Shown: positions 11,776-24,455, counted from the first letter of the stretch. The stretch: 64,000 bases of DNA from Alitta virens (GCA_932294295.1 OW028582.1:6133515-6197514), one strand, 5' to 3'. Numbers and translations are program-made. The notes: generated by a model from the letters alone, not told the origin.

Positions 11776-12039
11776 ACGTTCTGTATTTATGGAATAGGTG
11801 TTGTATGTGCATGGAAGAAGTGAAACAAAATACCTGAAGGCGGCTTTTGACTATGGTCAGTCTTGTAAGAATTTATAAGTTTAATGGATACTTAATTCGA
11901 AATGTAAGATAAGTATATTCTTTTCAATTTCCTTGTCACTTGTAGATACTATCACTTCATGGAAGTACTTCTGAGGATACAGACTCAGTATGTGAATTGC
12001 AAATCAACATGATCAATTGTTGGATACACATAAAAGCAT

Positions 12040-12865
12040 CTGCATGGCTCTATCAAAGGGTGAATGTTCTTATTAATATAGTCTGAATTCCTGAAATGTC
12101 ACAGTATGGATATCCTCTGTCACTGACTTTGACTTAAATGATTGAGACTGCTTGCAGTTTCAGAAGTTTTGTTGCCATGTGTGTAACTAATAGTAAGAAA
12201 AGGCCATCGCTTGATCATATTTTTACCATTGAGTCATTAGTGATGTTTTTGAATGTTTGCACTCCATTTTTTTTTGTGCAGATCTATACCGTGTTTGACT
12301 GGATTGACATGGAATACTCAAGTGCTTCCTTTTGTATTTTCATCATATTATTTGTCTACATGTAGTGAACAACAGCTTGTTATTTTCATACTTGTCATTT
12401 AATTTCACTGAAGTATGAGTATGGTGAGATCTGTCTGAGGGAAATGTACAAGTCCTTTCCCACAGCTTTAACAATTATGCATAGGTGACAAGATAGGTTG
12501 GTAGATATTAGTTATTTGCCGTGAAATGCCCATTTGATCTTTAAATTATAGGCTTACACTTGTCAAAGATCATGTACCAATATATACTGATTCAGACATC
12601 AGATATGATCGCGGGTCTACATTTTGATGACTGCGGGGCAGGGCAGGCTTGACTGTCAGGCTCTGCAGGGCAGTGTGGGTGCAGACAGGATTCCTCTGAT
12701 GCAGGGCGAGTGTGGGTGAAAAATAAAATCAACTGCAGTGCGGGCAGGCTGCTTATGATGTGGGGCGGTTGCGGGCATTGATTCACTGCCCTTCCTCATC
12801 TCTAATACAGACAGCTGATAGAGATGTACATCGAGTTTGATACCTGGTGGTTGAAGCATTCCTAA
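12040..12865 (+). repeat. Long repeat family P, copy 1 right arm
   Basis: 12040-12410 is the reverse complement of about 10940-11330 (TATGGATATCCTCTGTCA, ACTGCTTGCAGTTT). From 12350 to 12865 it is collinear with 17130-17655, including a G-rich stretch of GGGCAG/GCGGG words at 12630-12780 and the shared end GTTGAAGCATTCCTAATATT. Confidence 0.75.
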
Positions 12866-14129
12866 TATTAACGAGTTAAAGGAATGAGTGCTAGCAACAA
12901 CAAAAGTATTTCATAAAATACATTTATATTAAATTAAATTACATTTTTTCTTAGGCAAGTAGTAACAATCACTTTTCAATTTCCTTGCCACTTGTAGATA
13001 GAACATAAGCTTGTCAGCATTAATCTATCCAAAATAAAGCTATTATTATAGATACTGTCTCTTCATGTAAGAACTCGCAAACTGAGGAACTAGACTCAGT
13101 AGGTAAAAGAGATGCGAATTGCATTGGATTTACAGCTGCACCCTTGCAAACAGCTTGGTCATGTTAACTAAAACCAGAGTCATCAAACCCTCCCAACACA
13201 CTCCAATCTGTCTGTGCCAACAAGAGCAGACTTATAGTACGGCAGTTACCTTTTACACCAAGGTGTGAACATAGTAAATAAGAAACATCCATAGCACTTC
13301 AGTTTTTGGCATGGCAGCACCCCAAAGACTACAACCTGCAGTATTAACCCATTCATTTGTGAAAAATAATTTCAACAGTTTATGTATTGGATGCTGTGCT
13401 AAAAGTACACTTCTTGTTAGATTGGGTGTGTAGACAGGAATTGCTGTTTATGACTTCAAGGATGTGTAATTGATTAGAATAATACTGATAATACAAGCCC
13501 TTGGTCAAGTCAGTCTCCAAGATCTTACCCAACTTAGCACAGAATTAAATCAGTTAATTGGCCTTACCCAAGCCAGGCTTTCAGGTCCATATCAGGCCAA
13601 TACATTTTCTTTATCTTTTTTTTTTGCAATTTCATTGGGAATAATTATGTCCTTCACTCATAATAATGAAAACTCCATGCCCTTGAATACATATTACTAT
13701 GTTTTGCTGTAAAACTAACAATTATGAAATAATTCTGAGCACCTCTTACACTGACGTTTAAGCTGCACATCTAACAGATTAAATAGATGTCTACATCTTA
13801 CAGAGCTAACTTCGGATGAACTTAATACCTAGGTTGTACATCAGGGTCTGATCATATTTGAATATAAGATAAGTATATAACACCAAATAGGGCTTTGGAA
13901 GTCTTTGTATGATACTGCTTACCAACCCAGCATAGTCCTTGAGATGCCAAACTCGCAATTTTGCAGGTGTTGGCTGGTCGTGAAGGGAGAATGCAATGGT
14001 GACTGTGTCTAACATAGAAAAGTGAAAAGTCAGTTGTGTACAGCGACTGTGAAATATGGAAGAGCTCAACCACACAAACATTCCATATTCTTAGTAGGTC
14101 CTATCTCTTAGGAGGACCACTTCTGGGTA
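12866..14129. other. No gene seen
   Basis: AT-rich. 12965-13095 is a diverged repeat of 11925-11990 (TTTTCAATTTCCTTG.CACTTGTAGATA). No protein motif recognised. Confidence 0.4.
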
Positions 14130-14392
14130 AAATTGATTTCCTCAAGAACCTTCGTAGTGTACGGGAGTCTACACAGATCAACACGGATTGACATGGATTA
14201 AATACTCCGGGACCTCCGGCATGAAAAATTGAACATGTTTTTTCCCCGGAGTCCCAAGGTGGTCCCGGATCGCCCCGCACAATAACTGACAATGCCGGAA
14301 ATAAACACGAGGTCTACACGCTATAACTGGAGTTTGCCGGAGTTATACTCCTGGGCAATCCAACGTCTGATCCGGCTATGTGTGAAGGGCCC
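14130..14392. mobile_element. Terminus of a transposon related in style to the TTAA elements
   Basis: Ends CCGGCTATGTGTGAAGGGCC, close to the CTCGGCTATGTGGGAACGGGGC end of the elements at 32.8 and 45.1 kb. The interior has many CCGGAG/CTCCGG words in both orientations, echoing the GAGTAACTCG words of those elements. No matching left end was found, so it is partial or diverged. Confidence 0.4.
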
Positions 14393-14620
14393 TGAAGTGT
14401 CATTTAAAGCATGCTTAATGTGAACGTTATTTGTAGTGCCTTCTTATTGTTTAGTGCCACTCATCCACTAGATCATTGCATTGTCATTTCTGGTTGTCCT
14501 GTAGATGTCATCTGTGGTTGTAAGTCAAGTTTCTCTCAAATACAGGAGAACACTTTGCATGTATGCATTTTATGTGTACCTTCTGTTTTATCCAGGCAGA
14601 TTTGATTATGGCTGTTATGG

Positions 14621-14642
14621 TATAGATAGATAGATAGATAGA
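14621..14642. repeat. (TAGA)n microsatellite
   Basis: Five to six TAGA units. Confidence 0.9.
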
Positions 14643-14699
14643 CGTCATTCCTAACCCTCAAAGGGTGTACATACCTGAAACTGTAGTGACAAAAAGTAC

Positions 14700-15855
14700 A
14701 TTATTTTAAATGCTCTCTGGATAGCATATTTGGAGGACTTCATTGCCGCTTGTTCAATTTATTTGGCAATATATAGCCTTTTAGTAGATAATGGTTCGTA
14801 TCCTTGCTCAACCTGTATGAAAACAATAATACTGAATGGGTTCTTTATAGTTAGGGAAGCAAAGATATTCCGATTGATTAGTACCACTCATCCGCTAGAT
14901 GTCTTGTGTCTTCACAGATTGATTTTCTCTACCATGCAGCTTTTAACAGGCTAACCAATCATGTCCCCTTGGTAACAAAAGGTCTTTAGAATCTCACTGA
15001 CTACAATACTATAGTCGGAAACATGATATGTGTCCACTTGTTATATTGCACTTTATATGAAAGGTTTGGAGCAGCACAAAATGGCCAGAATATTTCTAAC
15101 AAATCAGCTTTCTATTCAATCCCTTTCTGTGCCAATTAACTTAATATTATTTCCAATGGTGATTTTGCCATCTTGTCATCATCATGGCTGATTATTATGT
15201 TCACAGAGAAGCAGAATAAATTACAATGGAGAATTGAGGCTACAGCAAACTTGAAGTTAGTTGTTTTATATAAGTGATTTATCTATATTAATGAGCATTT
15301 GGTGACTTCACTGCCGCTTGTAAATTCAATTTTTACATACTAAGGCTAATAACATGCAGCCATAAGTTATTTTAGTGTCAGGACCAATTTTTTACCAGAT
15401 TACATGTCTATGCATAATTTTTAATGCTGTGGGAAAGGACCTAAACATTCCGGCAGAAAGATCTCACCATACTTGTACATCAGTGAAATTTAATGACAAG
15501 TATGAAAATGACAAGCTGTTGTTCACTACCTGTAGACAAATATCATTATGCTCCTACCTATACCTGTAAATACAAATTAAACATCCACTCGAGTGTCATG
15601 CCTAGCAAATAGTTTTAATGGTAAAAAAAATGTGATCAAGCAATGCCATTTTTCTTACTTGTAGTTACATATATGGCAACAAACTCAGTATATTACACCT
15701 CATAAAACTGCAAGCAGTCTGATTCAAGTCGAAGTCAGTGACAGAGGATATCCATACTGTGTCACCCCAGGAATTCAGACTATATTAATAAGAACATTTA
15801 CCCTTTAATATAATTAAATGTGCATTAAAAATATATACTTTTATGTACATTTCCT
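14700..15855 (+). repeat. Long repeat family P, copy 2 left arm
   Basis: Collinear with 10450-11350 from 14915. It keeps a 105-bp piece (15385-15490) absent from copy 1. That piece is the reverse complement of the start of the right arm (12380-12480, 17150-17270), supporting a palindromic parent element. Confidence 0.75.
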
Positions 15856-17129
15856 TTTGTCAACAAGATGTAGACATAATGCAATTATTTATTATTTAAT
15901 CAACATTTAAGAAATCTGTACAAAACAGACTAACCCTTCCTCTTAAATCTAGTGCTACATGTCACACTCCTTTCAACTTTCCAATGTGAACATGAGTGCA
16001 ATAAATATACCTAATTAAACCGGGAAAGGTAGAAATGCATTTTATTGCCCTTTGACCTAGTGAACAGGTTATGGATGGCAGCTATGGCATGGCTTACCCA
16101 CTACACTATACTCCATCCTTCGTCTCATTGCCATGGTCCCTGCCTGTCCTAATTAGCCCATCAGGTGCAGAAATACAGGACGTAAAGCCCTAATCACCCA
16201 CCCACCCCACCCACCACACTATACTGCAAACTGAAGTGATACTGATACGACTCAACTCTTTGCTATGACAATGTAGTGCTGAATGAGACCCCTGCTCCCA
16301 TCCTGATTCCCAGTTGGCACTATAGCTGGCCTCCCACTCCTGACCCTGGAGGTTCCACACTCTCAGTCCGGCCCAGGGCCCTAACATAGCATAGAATTTC
16401 AAACAAGTGAGCTGTTCAGATGACACATGCTGGTTTCCTTGGTATGGAATAATAAGAAATCGTTAACCTTAATCTTTTGCAAAATTAAATCAATGTTATC
16501 ATATTCATCAAAATAGTCTTTTCTCTATCTAAAAACACTCTGAGGTTAACTTCGACACCCTGTAATTTGATTTACAAAATTATATTCTGAAAGTCTGGGT
16601 CAGTCACAGCACACAAAATTGCTAAGACTAGCCAGAAGCATGTCTTCACTTCATGCCATTTGGACTATAATTCCTTAGCAATTGTACAGGCGATTTTGTT
16701 AGTTAAACAAACTTGGCTTCTAAGACACGTGTCCTGACAGAGAATAACATTGTAAACATATGAATAAGTTTCAGACAAGCCTATTTGGTCTTAGATATGT
16801 TCTAGCTAGGACATGTCAAAAAAGACTAAGTTGGTGAAATCAGGCTGAAAAGTCTAACACTAGACTTTTGCTTCAAGGAATATGATGTATCCATCCGCTT
16901 CTAACACATGTAATAAATGGAGGGTAGTATTCTTAAAAAAATCCCGATTCAGGTCACCATGGTCTTCAGCATCTGGTCTCATAGTGCTGCGGCATAGCTC
17001 CCAACCCCATAACAATTGTGCATTTTGAAAGAAATCATGACACTTGGTACAGCGATAGACTTGGGCAAAGGAACATTTTAAGATATTGGGGCACTTGATA
17101 TATTTATTAAGTGCAGATTGGCAGTTTTT
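15856..17129. other. Spacer between P arms; one SINE fragment
   Basis: Holds the SINE A fragment at 16113-16217. A 90-codon minus-strand ORF (17132-16860) has two Cys pairs (CPNILKC, CTKC), but no family was recognised and it sits within repeat sequence, so it is not called as a gene. Confidence 0.3.
16113..16217 (+). mobile_element. SINE family A, 3' part only
   Basis: Carries CTCATTGCCATGGTCCCTGC, CCCATCAGGTGCAGAAATAC and GGACGTAAAGCCCTAATC, the family 3' body, ending in CCACCC repeats. The tRNA-like head is missing. Confidence 0.8.
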
Positions 17130-17655
17130 CAAAGTTTAGTTGTCTACAGGTAGTGAACAACAGTTTGTCATTTTCATAGTTGTCATTAAATTTCACAGAT
17201 GTATGAGTATGGTAAGATCTGTCTGAGGGAAAGGTGTAAGTCCTTTCCCACGGCATTAACAATTATGCATAGTGACAAGATAGGTTGGTGGATATTAGTT
17301 ATTTGCCGTGAAATGTGCATTGGGTCTTTAAATTATAGGCTTACGCTTGTCAAAGATCATGTACCAATATATACTGATTCAGACATCAGATATGATCGCG
17401 GGTCTACATTTTAATGACAGTGGGGCAGGGCAGGCTTTACTGTCAGGCTCTGCAGGGCAGTGCGGGTACAGACAGGATTCCTCTGATGCGGGGTGGGTGG
17501 GGGTCAAAAATTAAAATCAACTGCAGTGCGGGCTGCTTATGATGCAGGGCGGTTGCGGGCATTAATTCACGGCCCGTCCTCATCTCTAATATGACGGAGC
17601 TGATAGAGGTGTACATCGAGTTTGATACCTGGTGGTTGAAGCATTCCTAATATTA
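17130..17655 (+). repeat. Long repeat family P, copy 2 right arm
   Basis: Collinear with 12350-12865, with the same GATCTGTCTGAGGGAAA and the same G-rich tract of GGGCAG words. Confidence 0.8.
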
Positions 17656-18828
17656 ACTTTGTGATATTGACAAACATATATTGGTAGAACCATGCCCAGC
17701 TACAGGTGTAAATTATGTGTTAAAAGCATAAAAATGTGTACAAAGAAAGACCTGTAAAAGAGGGACATTTTTGGGTATTGGGGCAAAATCACATTATATT
17801 GATGCATATTATCTGTACTGCCTGAGACAAAAGCATGAAACTTACATACAATGGTAGCCCTGTGGAATGAAAAAATATTGATTATAATGCATTGCTTCAT
17901 ATCTTATATTAGTGAGGACTTGAATTAAAAATCCCTTTGACAATTCGGACAAATATTGCAAGCACAAAAGTTCAGCTAGTGGGGTAAATTTGTGATAAAT
18001 GTATCAAACCGGCACAGCAAAGGATCTTTACAAAAATATATCAACCATCCATCTAAGCTTCAAAATATGAATATCATATTATCTTTAGAAAGTTGAAAAT
18101 TAAGAAGAGAGTTCGTACATGTTGGTTATAGGTTTTGCACTGTCATGGTACCTCCCTCCTTCCCAATTAAGAAACCTCGCGGGAACCCTGTATAAATTGT
18201 CTTAGTGGATTCAGATTTTATAGTAACTAGCAAAACCTTACTTAAATGAAACTTCGATTAATGTTTCTGAATTTCAAAGTTGAATTATGAGCATAGCAAC
18301 AAGGAAGATGCAAATGATGATGTAGATACCTGCTGCTGGAATTGAGATATTTGGATATTGGCATCAGCCGGAGAGACTTCAGTGGTAGTGATTACGTCTG
18401 AAGACCTTATTTACAGCTTCCATAACTGACACTAGGATGGTGCATGAGGAATACATGTTTGTCAAATGAATCTTTAGAAGTATAGTAGAGCTGGAATTAT
18501 TATTAAGATTAGTAACTATATGTTGTTAAGACCACTGGGAAGTAACAAATGACATCCTACTCTGGATTTTTGGTAAGTTGCAAGCACAACTTACTTTTAG
18601 CTGAAAGATAGAGCACACCTTGTGTGACATGCTCAAGCCAAAGTGGTTCATTTTTTTTAACAATTTCTCTCACGTATTATTCACCCTGCTGTGTTGTTCT
18701 GGCTTGTGGATATTTTATACCTGGGTGGTACATATATCTCGCATCCTCCATAGCAATCAGCTACATCCCTTAGTGTTCTGGGTGTTCAGTAGCATACTTG
18801 TCAAAACAGCCGTACTCGTTGGCCTTCG
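17656..18828. other. No gene seen
   Basis: AT-rich; no motif, RNA gene or second copy noticed. Confidence 0.35.
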
Positions 18829-19110
18829 CCAGGATTGTCACACTTCTCACGTCCTCTACAGTAATCAAACTATAGCCCACGGTATTCCACATCTTCTATA
18901 GTAATCACACTATAGCCCGCGGCGTTCCACTGGTTCATCGGTGATGCAAAGAGGACGGGTTAGAGCCTCGGGCACCCGTTCGAGGCATGACATCCATACA
19001 TATCGTCGGGTAGCTCCACCTAGCGGCCACCGTCATGAGTACCACTAGCGCCGCCTGTCGCGGGCTACGGGAGCTAGGGGTTTATAGTAGCCCTCTTACT
19101 ACTCACATGC
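18829..19110 (-). repeat. 282-bp inverted repeat, right copy
   Basis: Reverse complement of 8868-9149 with about five substitutions and no indels. Both homology boundaries are sharp (CCAGGATTG at the inner side, CTCACATGC at the outer side). No convincing target duplication flanks the outer ends of the pair. Confidence 0.85.
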
Positions 19111-20029
19111 TAAAAACGATTCGCTAGGTAAATATAGAAATATTAAACTTCTCAAATACCACTTTTGGCAGCCATGGACAGTGGTCACGTGACAGGCAGC
19201 CACAGATCACATAAATAATTGTTTAAAGTCACACAATCACACAGTAACTTGTACTTTCTATGCTACAAGTCATTGGTACATTTGAGTTTGCAGTCTGCTT
19301 TCTCTGATAGTTACATTGCAACTTTTTGTTGACTTTCTACTCCACTTAGGCCCAATAGCTCTCACAGGCCCAAACACCTCATGCATCTCTCCCATATGGA
19401 AACTTTTTGCGAGAAACGAATAAATGGTATCCGAATCACCCTCTAAGGACAAGCTAATGAGCCCCTCGAGACTTGAATGGGATCCCAGTGTGTTGGTCTA
19501 CATTGCTGAGCATAATTGGATCTCCAGAGGGCGAGAAAAGGGATCAGGCCTGATGTTTTATTCAAAAGAGGTCATTTAAAAACCTTCCAAAGCTTTTGGC
19601 CCATGCTGTGAGTGGAGAAACGTAATAGAAGTTTCTGCCATTTCACTAACTATGTACACACATTGAAGCGAAGCGACTTATGTAATAATTTTATTATAAG
19701 TCATTTTGCGTTTGTGCCACATTAAGTAGCCCACTGAAGCTGGACCAGACATCTGATTGATCAGTTACATAACGGGGGCACTATTCAGTGAGAATATATG
19801 ATGAATTTTATGCTTTGTATATGCAAAATTGTAATGTCTCTACTTTTATTCAACCTTCATTTACTGATACCATTGCCACACAAAAATTAAGAGTGGATGC
19901 TCAACAATATTTGGCAGAAAGTTGAAGGACATGATAGGCCACACAATTATCATAATTACAAAATGATTTAGAAGGGTAAAAAACTTGACCCCAGTGTCCG
20001 CCCTGGGTACAGGTTGATTGTGACCAATC
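19111..20029. other. No gene seen
   Basis: No recognised element. A 60-codon minus-strand ORF at 19270-19452 has no known motif. Confidence 0.35.
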
Positions 20030-20905
20030 TGTGCATGTGTACAGTTAATTTCATAAAATATGGTCGAACCTAGACAGCTGTAGCGAACTATTCCTGGCTG
20101 AAGTTATAACTGGCTAAAGCCAGCTGCAGCTTCTGTCTACTCCTAAAAAATATAAACATTGGTAAATGTATGAAAATATCTTATATATACCACTTTTAAT
20201 GAAACTAACTGTAAGTGAAATGGCAATAACATTAGCATCAACCATCAGTCTAAAGGGGGAATGATAAACAAACAGCCCTAAATGCTGCTGCTAGGAAGAG
20301 TATAATCATGTATAATGTGTAAATTTAATGGGTTACAAATGGTGGTCACTAGCAACAATGTCATTACAAGTTTCACTCTCTATTCTGCACTCTGCTTGGC
20401 TTCCAGATTTTGTTATCTTCAAAGCAACTTAAGCTTCGGGGAGCAGGTTGGCAGACAGAAAATCCTCGATGGGAAATGACTGCTCCTGCTACGCACACCT
20501 GCGTCATATCCTTGGGGGATCATACTTTCCTCACGATGCTTCCTCCATTAGAGTAAGGCTGTGTGCCCAAGGTATATGCATCATAATTTAGAGACTAGTA
20601 GCTGCACCTGAGAACTTACAAACTTTCGAGGATATGAGCCATCCGCTTGAAGCGCCATAAATGGACAGAAATGTAACTAATTAACTCAAACCCTACAAAC
20701 CCTATCTTGGTACCAGGTTCCCTATTTTTCCAATGATTTTTTTCTTTTTATTATCTCATCAGAAATAGCCACTGAGAAGCAGCAGAAATTACAGCGGAGG
20801 ATAAAGCAAAATTCGGATTATTTGGTTCCCAGAAGTGTTTTTATCAGCCCGAAAGTTGGGATTTGACTTGTTGCTAACATTTCTGTTAATTTTGCACAGA
20901 TCCAT
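20030..20905 (+). repeat. Long repeat family P-related copy
   Basis: 20030-20160 matches 30628-30745 (CATAAAATATGGTCGA, TAGACAGCTGTAGC, TGGCTAAAG.CAGC). 20700-20905 matches 31190-31440 and, more distantly, 10660-10830 (CAGAGAAGCA.CAGAAATTACA type wording). Confidence 0.6.
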
Positions 20906-21511
20906 GCCATTCGTGGTAAAAGATGATCAAATTTTAACAAGTATATATTTATTATGGATCCTATAATGAGAAAATATAAATTCATAACTAACAATATATT
21001 TTACCAAACTATCTGAAGGAAAGAGTGTAACTATTTTTCTAATCAGCGTGCCTTCAATCATCCAGTGGCAGGCATAAATATAATTTAAAAATACTCTTGA
21101 AACCAGGCAAAATCTAGGCCATAATTGAAACAGTTTCTTGCAGTTCTTGTGAAAATTGATTGTCTAAAATGTATGTAGATGCATATTTCTCTTCTGTCCT
21201 TTTAAAAATTATTTTCAGACTATCCAAATTTCAAAAATTGGGTTTGTGGAAAGCGCACGCAGGGCGCGATTCGCATTTTCTGCTTTCTCTGGGCTCTCCC
21301 CTCCCCCCTTGACAAATTTCTAAATACGCCACTGCTATTATTATTTTTCTTAGTATAGACACATCTGATTATGTGGACTCAAAGCCTTATCATCTCATCA
21401 TTACTTCTGCCTCTGGCTGCTGGTCATATAACAACTTGAATAAGTTTCAGAACCAGTAGCATTTAGACATACCAGCCACCAACATCCCCGGTTAATTAAA
21501 ATTGTGGGGGC
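20906..21511. other. No gene seen
   Basis: A C-rich phrase near 21295 followed by AAATACGCCACTGC suggests a fragment of a poly-C containing hAT-type element, but no ends are visible. Confidence 0.3.
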
Positions 21512-21566
21512 AATTTTTTTTAAGCAATTTTTTTTAAGCAATTTTTTTAAACAATTTTTTTTAAAC
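21512..21566. repeat. Short tandem repeat CAATTTTTTTTAAG
   Basis: Four imperfect 14-bp units, the last two with AAACAA in place of AAGCAA. Confidence 0.85.
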
Positions 21567-21575
21567 AAATATCAT

Positions 21576-21850
21576 TCAAGTTTCATCGAAATAAAGGTCT
21601 CCACATTTTAAACAAGTGGTGTAATAGATAATCCCCTTGCTTCTACAAGAAAAAGAGTTTTTGTCATGGGAGCCCTTTACCAGGTCCAATTCATACATAA
21701 TTGTTACTACAGGGTAAACTAAAACTAGGCCTACATTTTGGACATCTGGATCTTGAAAGCAAAAAATGTACCAGGAATTTAAATATAATTTTACTGTTAA
21801 CAAGGGAAGTTTAAAAATTCGGGTTTTTTTTTTTAAATACTGTGACAATT
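21576..21850 (-). pseudogene. Penelope-like element fragment, start of GIY-YIG domain
   Basis: The minus-strand frame contains SFSCRSKGIIYYTTCLKCG followed by DLYFDET. This fits the C-x(n)-IIYL-x-C-x-x-CG-x-x-YVGET block that opens the GIY-YIG endonuclease of Penelope-like retroelements. Key Tyr and the C-x-x-C pair are kept, while the usual G before E is changed. The frame ends at 21576, so only the beginning of the domain survives. No reverse transcriptase part was found alongside. Confidence 0.5.
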
Positions 21851-22143
21851 TTTTTGGTTGAAAACAGAGTCTCCAGATTATTCGACAGTAATATAACTTT
21901 AAAATTCCATTTCAAATGTTTATGTGCGTTAGATGATAAGTTAAATTTAGCAATTATTTTTGAAAAGTGAACTGTTGGTCCCTAAAAGGCAAAATTAACT
22001 ACACTATTTCAGACAGACATATTCTGTTGGCATACCTGTCTTTGAATTGTTTTTTAATGTTAGAATATATCATACATGAAATATTACACTATAGACATTT
22101 TGACCTCCCTAATGAAATAAAAATATATATAAAAATTAACAAC

Positions 22144-22262
22144 TGAGTTAGGATAAGATGATATGAGATATGAGGGATGAGATGAGATGAGATGAGAATA
22201 TACGTATTGTGTACAAGTTAACGATAAGATAAGATGAGATTTCATTTACAGTCAAAGATAAA
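22144..22262. repeat. GATGA-rich simple repeat
   Basis: GATGAGATGAGATGAG runs at 22167-22196 with related GATAAGATAAGATGAGAT around 22225. Confidence 0.75.
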
Positions 22263-22376
22263 AAGTTAGGAATGCTTAAAAATACATATTGCGTTTAATT
22301 GCCTTCTCTTTTTTTTTTATCATCTTATTGTTTACTATGTAATCAATCTTCAGGCACCTATTTTTGATAGTTGCAT

Positions 22377-22428
22377 ACACTAGATGTCGCTGCCAAAATC
22401 CCCATCGTCATCTTGCGCCATCTGGTAG
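22377..22428. promoter_or_regulatory. Pair of convergent CTCF-like motifs
   Basis: ACACTAGATGTCGC (22377-22390, plus) and CTACCAGATGGCGC (22415-22428, minus strand) each fit the animal CTCF core CCASYAGRKGGCRS with two and one mismatches. They point toward each other 24 bp apart. The match is by consensus only. Confidence 0.3.
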
Positions 22429-23035
22429 CATTGCAATGCAGCTTCAATTCACTCGCAGTGGTTGAAGACCACAAAAAGATTTACTTCTATATCATAATAT
22501 ACTGTTGACAGCCACAAAAATATAGTAATTAGCTTTGAGGTTTTTTTTTCTAGCATCAATGGGTCATAAAACACTAAATATTAATTTAAAAGACTCCAAA
22601 TAGGTGAAGTGTAATTTCATTTTGCATGATCTTAGGTAAAAGGTTGCCTTGGGTGAAATTTTATAAAATTTTCGAAAATGACTCCCACATTTTTTTTACT
22701 GTCTTTCAGTGGCATGTACTTTAAACCATGATATGATATTTGATATTTTAGCTATAGCCATGTAAATGACAAATTTGGCATTAAAACTTTTGCCTTGGTA
22801 ACCATATTTTAGCACACAGTGGGGATTTTACTGCGAATTGTTTCCTGTTATCAAAAGTGATTAATGCAATACCATTTTTCTCATACTTTAGAAAAAACTA
22901 AATTGGTTAACATGGTCATCATTTTTGGTCAGCAAAAACCTAAAAAAGAGCAAAATGAGTGTTACTTTCAGAAATTTAATAAAGCATTATGTTAAATGTT
23001 ATGTAGATTTTAGCATTAGTTCCACACACCAAATA
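22429..23035. other. No gene seen
   Basis: AT-rich; no motif recognised. Confidence 0.4.
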
Positions 23036-23387
23036 TGTACCGTCAGGGGCGTCGATTGAGGGGGGGGGGATGTGGGGGATATATACCCCCCCCCTACTTT
23101 TTGGGAAAAAGGGGAATGATCAATGCAATCATCCCCCCCCCTCTGAAATTCACAGATGACAATGACACAATTTCGTTTTGGAAAAAATGTTGAACAGTTT
23201 CACACTTGATATCACATATCAGCACAAGTTTATAGTTTGGCATCAATGATCCATCTACCTCTCGACTACTGTCCGCGCATTAAATGCGACCGCTTGTACG
23301 AGCGAAGGTATGTCACAGTGGGACAGACAAAGTAGGCCTGCATCTCTCCCCCCACCGTGTAAAGAAATTGACGCCCCTGTGTAGCGT
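23036..23387. mobile_element. hAT-type non-autonomous element with 8-bp target duplication
   Basis: The element spans 23044-23379 (336 bp). It starts CAGGGGCGTCGATTG and ends with the complement of CAGGGGCGTCAATT. The flanks are TGTACCGT (23036-23043) and TGTAGCGT (23380-23387), an 8-bp duplication with one change, as expected for hAT transposition. Runs of G and C lie just inside the ends. No transposase coding is present. Confidence 0.8.
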
Positions 23388-24455
23388 ATTATTTCAACCA
23401 ACCACCATTTAGTCTCTGGTCCCCTGCTATGTGGGTATCCATATCAGCCCTAGCGGTGGATAAGACCGAACCCTCAGCGCTCCTGGTGGAATGTGTAAGA
23501 ATTAGTGGACTGCATATATCAAAATAATTTTTTCAAGTAATTGTCCAAACAATAGAGAAAAAAAATAATTTGACTTTTTTTCAGTGCTTGATTCTCTCTG
23601 ATGTCATGCAAAAAAGTGTCTCATTGTGCTAAATAACAAAACTGCAGAATCACTGTATATGAAGATGGAGGGGGAAGGAAGGTAAAATTGTGAAAACCAT
23701 TTTGTGGTTTTGCCCTATTTAGATGTGGCTCAATTAATTTATGTTGATTAAACCTACATGGAAAAACAGGACTGATCTTCAGATTCTCATTTTAAATATT
23801 TTTTTATGGCTGACACCATTACATTAAATTATAGAGGTATATTTTTAGTGGACTGCAACCTAATATTTCTACTCCTGGCCAAACTTGCTCACAAGGGGAG
23901 AGTCGGGGTACACTTTTTGGCTGGTACCCGCCTAAGCGTAAACACAATACTGCGTCAGCTAGTCGTAGCGGGCCAGCAAAGGTTCACTTTCACCTTTGCC
24001 GTCACCCTATCGGCCATGAGCGATTTCACCAAATATAGTTCCTGGGTGTGTCTTCTAACTGCGGTCTGAGAGAGCCATTCTACTCTCTCGGTGCCATGGC
24101 ATGAAAATAGATACATTATAGTGACTTAATAATAGTTATGGAGAAACTGGTGTCTGGTGTAAGCATGAGTAAAGAGGTTACCATAGTGAAATCTCTTTTC
24201 AAATCCCTGCGCCAATGAGGTCAGGCCTTCAACTGAAAAGGGTAAAATATAGTCGGTGTTACAATGGTCATAAACACGGTTTTGTGACAAAATGATCTGT
24301 TTGCAGAGATTAATTGAGACAACTGTTTTCACACTCCATATGAGTGAATATCGTAAGCTGTCCACGGAGGGCAAATTCATCTAATTGCTGTTACTAGTTT
24401 GACAGCTCTGACCACGTGGGCCTCATGCAAATTAGCTGAAAATATTTCGGCGTGC
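23388..24455. other. No gene recognised; CpG-containing patch
   Basis: 23870-24080 is richer in CpG than its surroundings and holds an 87-codon plus-strand ORF (23806-24069) with hydrophobic segments. It matches no family I know. A short GAGAG/CTCTC hairpin follows at 24067-24090. Confidence 0.3.

Noticed and set aside
16860..17132. 90-codon Cys-containing ORF
   Set aside because: No recognisable zinc-finger spacing, and it lies within repeat-derived sequence.
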